Below, piece after piece: positions 61,980-64,000 of a stretch of DNA of 64,000 nucleotides. Origin of the DNA: Bacillaceae bacterium UBA7792. GTDB taxonomy: Bacteria; Bacillota; Bacilli; Bacillales; Cytobacillaceae. A program made the translations under genes and the position numbers. Below the pieces are notes generated by a model. It ran no database searches. It was not told the DNA's origin and saw only the letters and a list, made by a program, of their open reading frames with translations. Position 1 is the stretch's first letter; every line of letters starts with the position of its first letter. The stretch is taken from contig DLCS01000268.1 in the NCBI GenBank assembly GCA_002480735.1, positions 10,717 through 74,716 on the forward strand, written 5' to 3'.

Positions 61980-63053
61980 GTGTTTGATCGATTGCAAGCG
62001 GTGGAAGATCGCTATGAAAAATTAAATGAGCTTTTGAGTGATCCAGAAGTAGTCAATGATCCAAAAAAGCTACGTGAATATTCGAAGGAACAATCCGATA
62101 TACAAGAAACGGTCGATGCGTACCGTCAATATAAAGAAGTTCGCACACAGTACCAGGATGCGAAAGCAATGCTTGAAGAAAAGCTCGATGCTGACATGCG
62201 TGAAATGGTGAAAGAAGAAATCGATGAGCTCGAAGAAAAAGTCGAAGAGCTTGAAGCTCGCTTAAAAATTCTTCTTATCCCTAAGGATCCGAACGATGAG
62301 AAGAACGTAATCATGGAGATCCGTGGTGCTGCTGGTGGAGATGAGGCTGCTCTATTTGCTGGTGATTTGTACCGGATGTACAGCCGTTTTGCTGAGTCAA
62401 AGGGCTGGAAAATTGAGGTCATTGAGTCTAATACGACAGGTGTAGGTGGTTTTAAAGAGATTATATTTATGATCAACGGTACGGGTGCATTCTCAAAACT
62501 GAAATTTGAGAGTGGGGCCCATCGTGTTCAACGTGTACCAGAAACAGAATCTGGCGGCCGTATTCATACGTCTACGGCAACGGTTGTCGTTTTACCAGAA
62601 GCAGAAGAGGTTGAAGTGGAAATTCATGATAAAGATATTCGTTTTGATACGTATGCTTCTTCTGGTGCAGGTGGGCAAAGTGTTAACACAACGATGTCGG
62701 CTGTACGGTTAACCCATATTCCTACAGGCATTGTTGTTACATGTCAGGATGAAAAATCCCAGCACAAAAATAGAGACAAGGCAATGAAGGTATTGCGCGC
62801 ACGTGTATACGATAAATTCCAACAGGAAGCGCAAGCCGAATATGATCAAAATCGGAAATCAGCGGTTGGAACAGGAGATCGTTCAGAGCGGATCCGCACG
62901 TATAACTTCCCGCAAAATCGTGTGACGGATCATCGCATTGGCTTAACGATTCAAAAGCTGGACCAAATCCTTCAAGGGAAATTAGACGAAATAATTGATG
63001 CACTAATTTTAGAAGATCAATCTGCCAAGCTGGAAAGTGCTTCAGATGTATAA
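61980..63053 (+). CDS. prfA: Peptide chain release factor 1 (RF1)
   Basis: Terminates translation at UAA and UAG. The 357 residues contain the codon-recognition tripeptide P-E-T in [18 protein letters not shown] (PxT class, as in other Firmicutes) and the peptidyl-hydrolysis GGQ in [12 protein letters not shown], whose glutamine is methylated by the neighbour PrmC. GTG 61980 has GAGGTGA 8 nt upstream. It overlaps prmC by 8 nt, an arrangement conserved in bacteria. Confidence 0.97.
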   Translation: MFDRLQAVEDRYEKLNELLSDPEVVNDPKKLREYSKEQSDIQETVDAYRQYKEVRTQYQDAKAMLEEKLDADMREMVKEEIDELEEKVEELEARLKILLIPKDPNDEKNVIMEIRGAAGGDEAALFAGDLYRMYSRFAESKGWKIEVIESNTTGVGGFKEIIFMINGTGAFSKLKFESGAHRVQRVPETESGGRIHTSTATVVVLPEAEEVEVEIHDKDIRFDTYASSGAGGQSVNTTMSAVRLTHIPTGIVVTCQDEKSQHKNRDKAMKVLRARVYDKFQQEAQAEYDQNRKSAVGTGDRSERIRTYNFPQNRVTDHRIGLTIQKLDQILQGKLDEIIDALILEDQSAKLESASDV

Positions 63054-63900
63054 AAAGGTATATGAGGCCCTGAGATGGGCTTCTTCTTTTTTGAAGGAAA
63101 AGGGTCGAGACGAAAATGCGGGCGAAATTTTGTTACGTCATTATTTAAAGATGAGTCGCTCTACTTTATTCGCTAGCTTTCATGACGAAATCCCTAAGGA
63201 AGCTTTGAAGCAATTTGAAAGGGCTGTTCATCTGCATGGAGAAGGTGAGCCCATTCAGTATATTATGGGCTATGAGGAGTTTTATGGACGAAGATTTCAT
63301 GTCAATAGGGAGGTTCTCATTCCAAGGCCAGAAACGGAGGAGCTTATTTTTAATTCGCTGCAGCGAATGGATAAGCGCTTTGGAGGACAAGACCTAAAGC
63401 TCGTTGATATCGGTACAGGCAGTGGAGCCATTGCGATTACAATGAAGCTTGAAAGACCTGCCATCCAGGTCACCGCTACCGATATTGCGAAGGAATCCTT
63501 ACAGGTTGCGGAGAAAAATGCAGAAAATCTTCAGGCTGAACTTCGTTTTGTTGAAGGAGATTTGCTAGAACCCTTCATCGGCCGTGAAAAATTTGATGTT
63601 ATCCTTTCCAATCCACCTTATATCCCTATTAGTGATAAGGAAAGCATGTCTGTTGTTGTCACCGAACACGAGCCACACCGTGCCCTTTTTGCAGGGGAGG
63701 ATGGACTTGCAATTTATCGTCGCTTGATGGAACAGCTGCCTCTAGTGGTGAAGGACAAGGCATTGATTGGCTTTGAGATCGGTGCTGGACAGAGCGTGGC
63801 AGTGTCCCAGCTTTTGAAAAAAACCTTCCCCGAGGCATATGTCGAGGTCATATATGATATCAATGGTAAGGACCGGATGGTTTTTGCAGAACTTGGTTAG
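63046..63900 (+). CDS. prmC: Release factor glutamine methyltransferase PrmC
   Basis: SAM-dependent methyltransferase that N5-methylates the GGQ glutamine of RF1/RF2. The 284 residues have an N-terminal helical RF-binding domain (1-80), [12 protein letters not shown] motif [14 protein letters not shown] and the catalytic NPPY in [11 protein letters not shown] 63046 is preferred because it opens [12 protein letters not shown], typical for the family; GTG 63037 is an alternative. Co-transcribed with prfA. Confidence 0.94.
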   Translation: MYKKVYEALRWASSFLKEKGRDENAGEILLRHYLKMSRSTLFASFHDEIPKEALKQFERAVHLHGEGEPIQYIMGYEEFYGRRFHVNREVLIPRPETEELIFNSLQRMDKRFGGQDLKLVDIGTGSGAIAITMKLERPAIQVTATDIAKESLQVAEKNAENLQAELRFVEGDLLEPFIGREKFDVILSNPPYIPISDKESMSVVVTEHEPHRALFAGEDGLAIYRRLMEQLPLVVKDKALIGFEIGAGQSVAVSQLLKKTFPEAYVEVIYDINGKDRMVFAELG

Positions 63901-63927
63901 CCTCTTGTGTTTGCGGGAGGCTTTTTT
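63899..63927 (+). terminator. Terminator after prmC
   Basis: AGCCTC / GAGGCT stem overlapping the prmC stop codon, followed by TTTTTTG. Confidence 0.75.
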
Positions 63928-64000
63928 GTTTAAAATGGCCGGTTGGTATGCCTGAACAAGCCTTTGCTCTTGGGTTTTAGAGCAACAGTGAAGAGAAGGT

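Overview
This window comes from a low-GC, endospore-former-type Gram-positive of the family Bacillaceae. Almost every gene has a clear Bacillus subtilis counterpart, ribosome binding sites are strong GGAGG types, GTG and TTG starts are frequent, and the regulators are the Bacillus ones (SigB, Fnr, CtsR, FapR, AhrC-type and CodY-type sites). The clpB gene, two Fnr paralogues and interspersed intergenic repeats point away from B. subtilis itself, towards relatives such as Neobacillus, Mesobacillus or Cytobacillus. That genus guess is inference. I see no rRNA, tRNA, CRISPR array, prophage or transposase.

Region 1 (1-9.3 kb) is the general stress block: alr (5' end cut by the window), the EndoAI/EndoA antitoxin-toxin pair, the stressosome/partner-switching operon rsbR-rsbS-rsbT-rsbU-rsbV-rsbW-sigB-rsbX with an internal SigB promoter in front of rsbV, then tex. 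An interspersed repeat and a tiny unlisted gene (43 aa, DUF3941-like) lie at the junction that follows.

Region 2 (9.7-14.7 kb) is the yitS-yitT-yitU-yitV-yitW block: a DegV protein, a YitT membrane protein, a HAD phosphatase, an alpha/beta hydrolase and a DUF59 protein, plus two small genes and a DsrE/YedF-like protein.

Region 3 (14.7-23.6 kb) is an anaerobic island placed where B. subtilis has yitY-yitZ, between yitW and argC. It holds two Fnr regulators, a radical SAM/SPASM enzyme, moaA, moeA, mobB, a soluble chemoreceptor, a miniature NarI-like membrane protein and a YwiC-like protein. Six transcription units each start with an Fnr-type box (TGTGA-N6-TCACA-like) lying 21 or 22 nt upstream of a -10 hexamer. 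This places the box near -41.5 and makes the island look like a compact Fnr regulon. I consider it the most interesting part of the window.

Region 4 (23.7-32.2 kb) is the arginine operon argC-argJ-argB-argD-carB-argF. The small subunit gene carA, expected between argD and carB, is absent. Region 5 (32.3-42.1 kb) carries yjzC, clpB (with a tandem CtsR box), yjzD, yjaU, yjaV, med, a small gene of unknown function, fabH-fabF (with a FapR box) and yjaZ; comZ is missing. Region 6 (42.1-56.6 kb) has two oligopeptide ABC transporters (appDFBCA and oppABCDF), with yjbA, trpS and a small membrane protein between them; oppA has a CodY-like box. Region 7 (56.7-64 kb) carries a putative glycoside hydrolase, spx, mecA, cardiolipin synthase, and, after a large inverted repeat, prfA-prmC.

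Three blocks that are far apart in B. subtilis (alr-sigB-tex, yitS-to-mecA, prfA-prmC) are thus joined here, and intergenic repeat elements sit at or near both joints.
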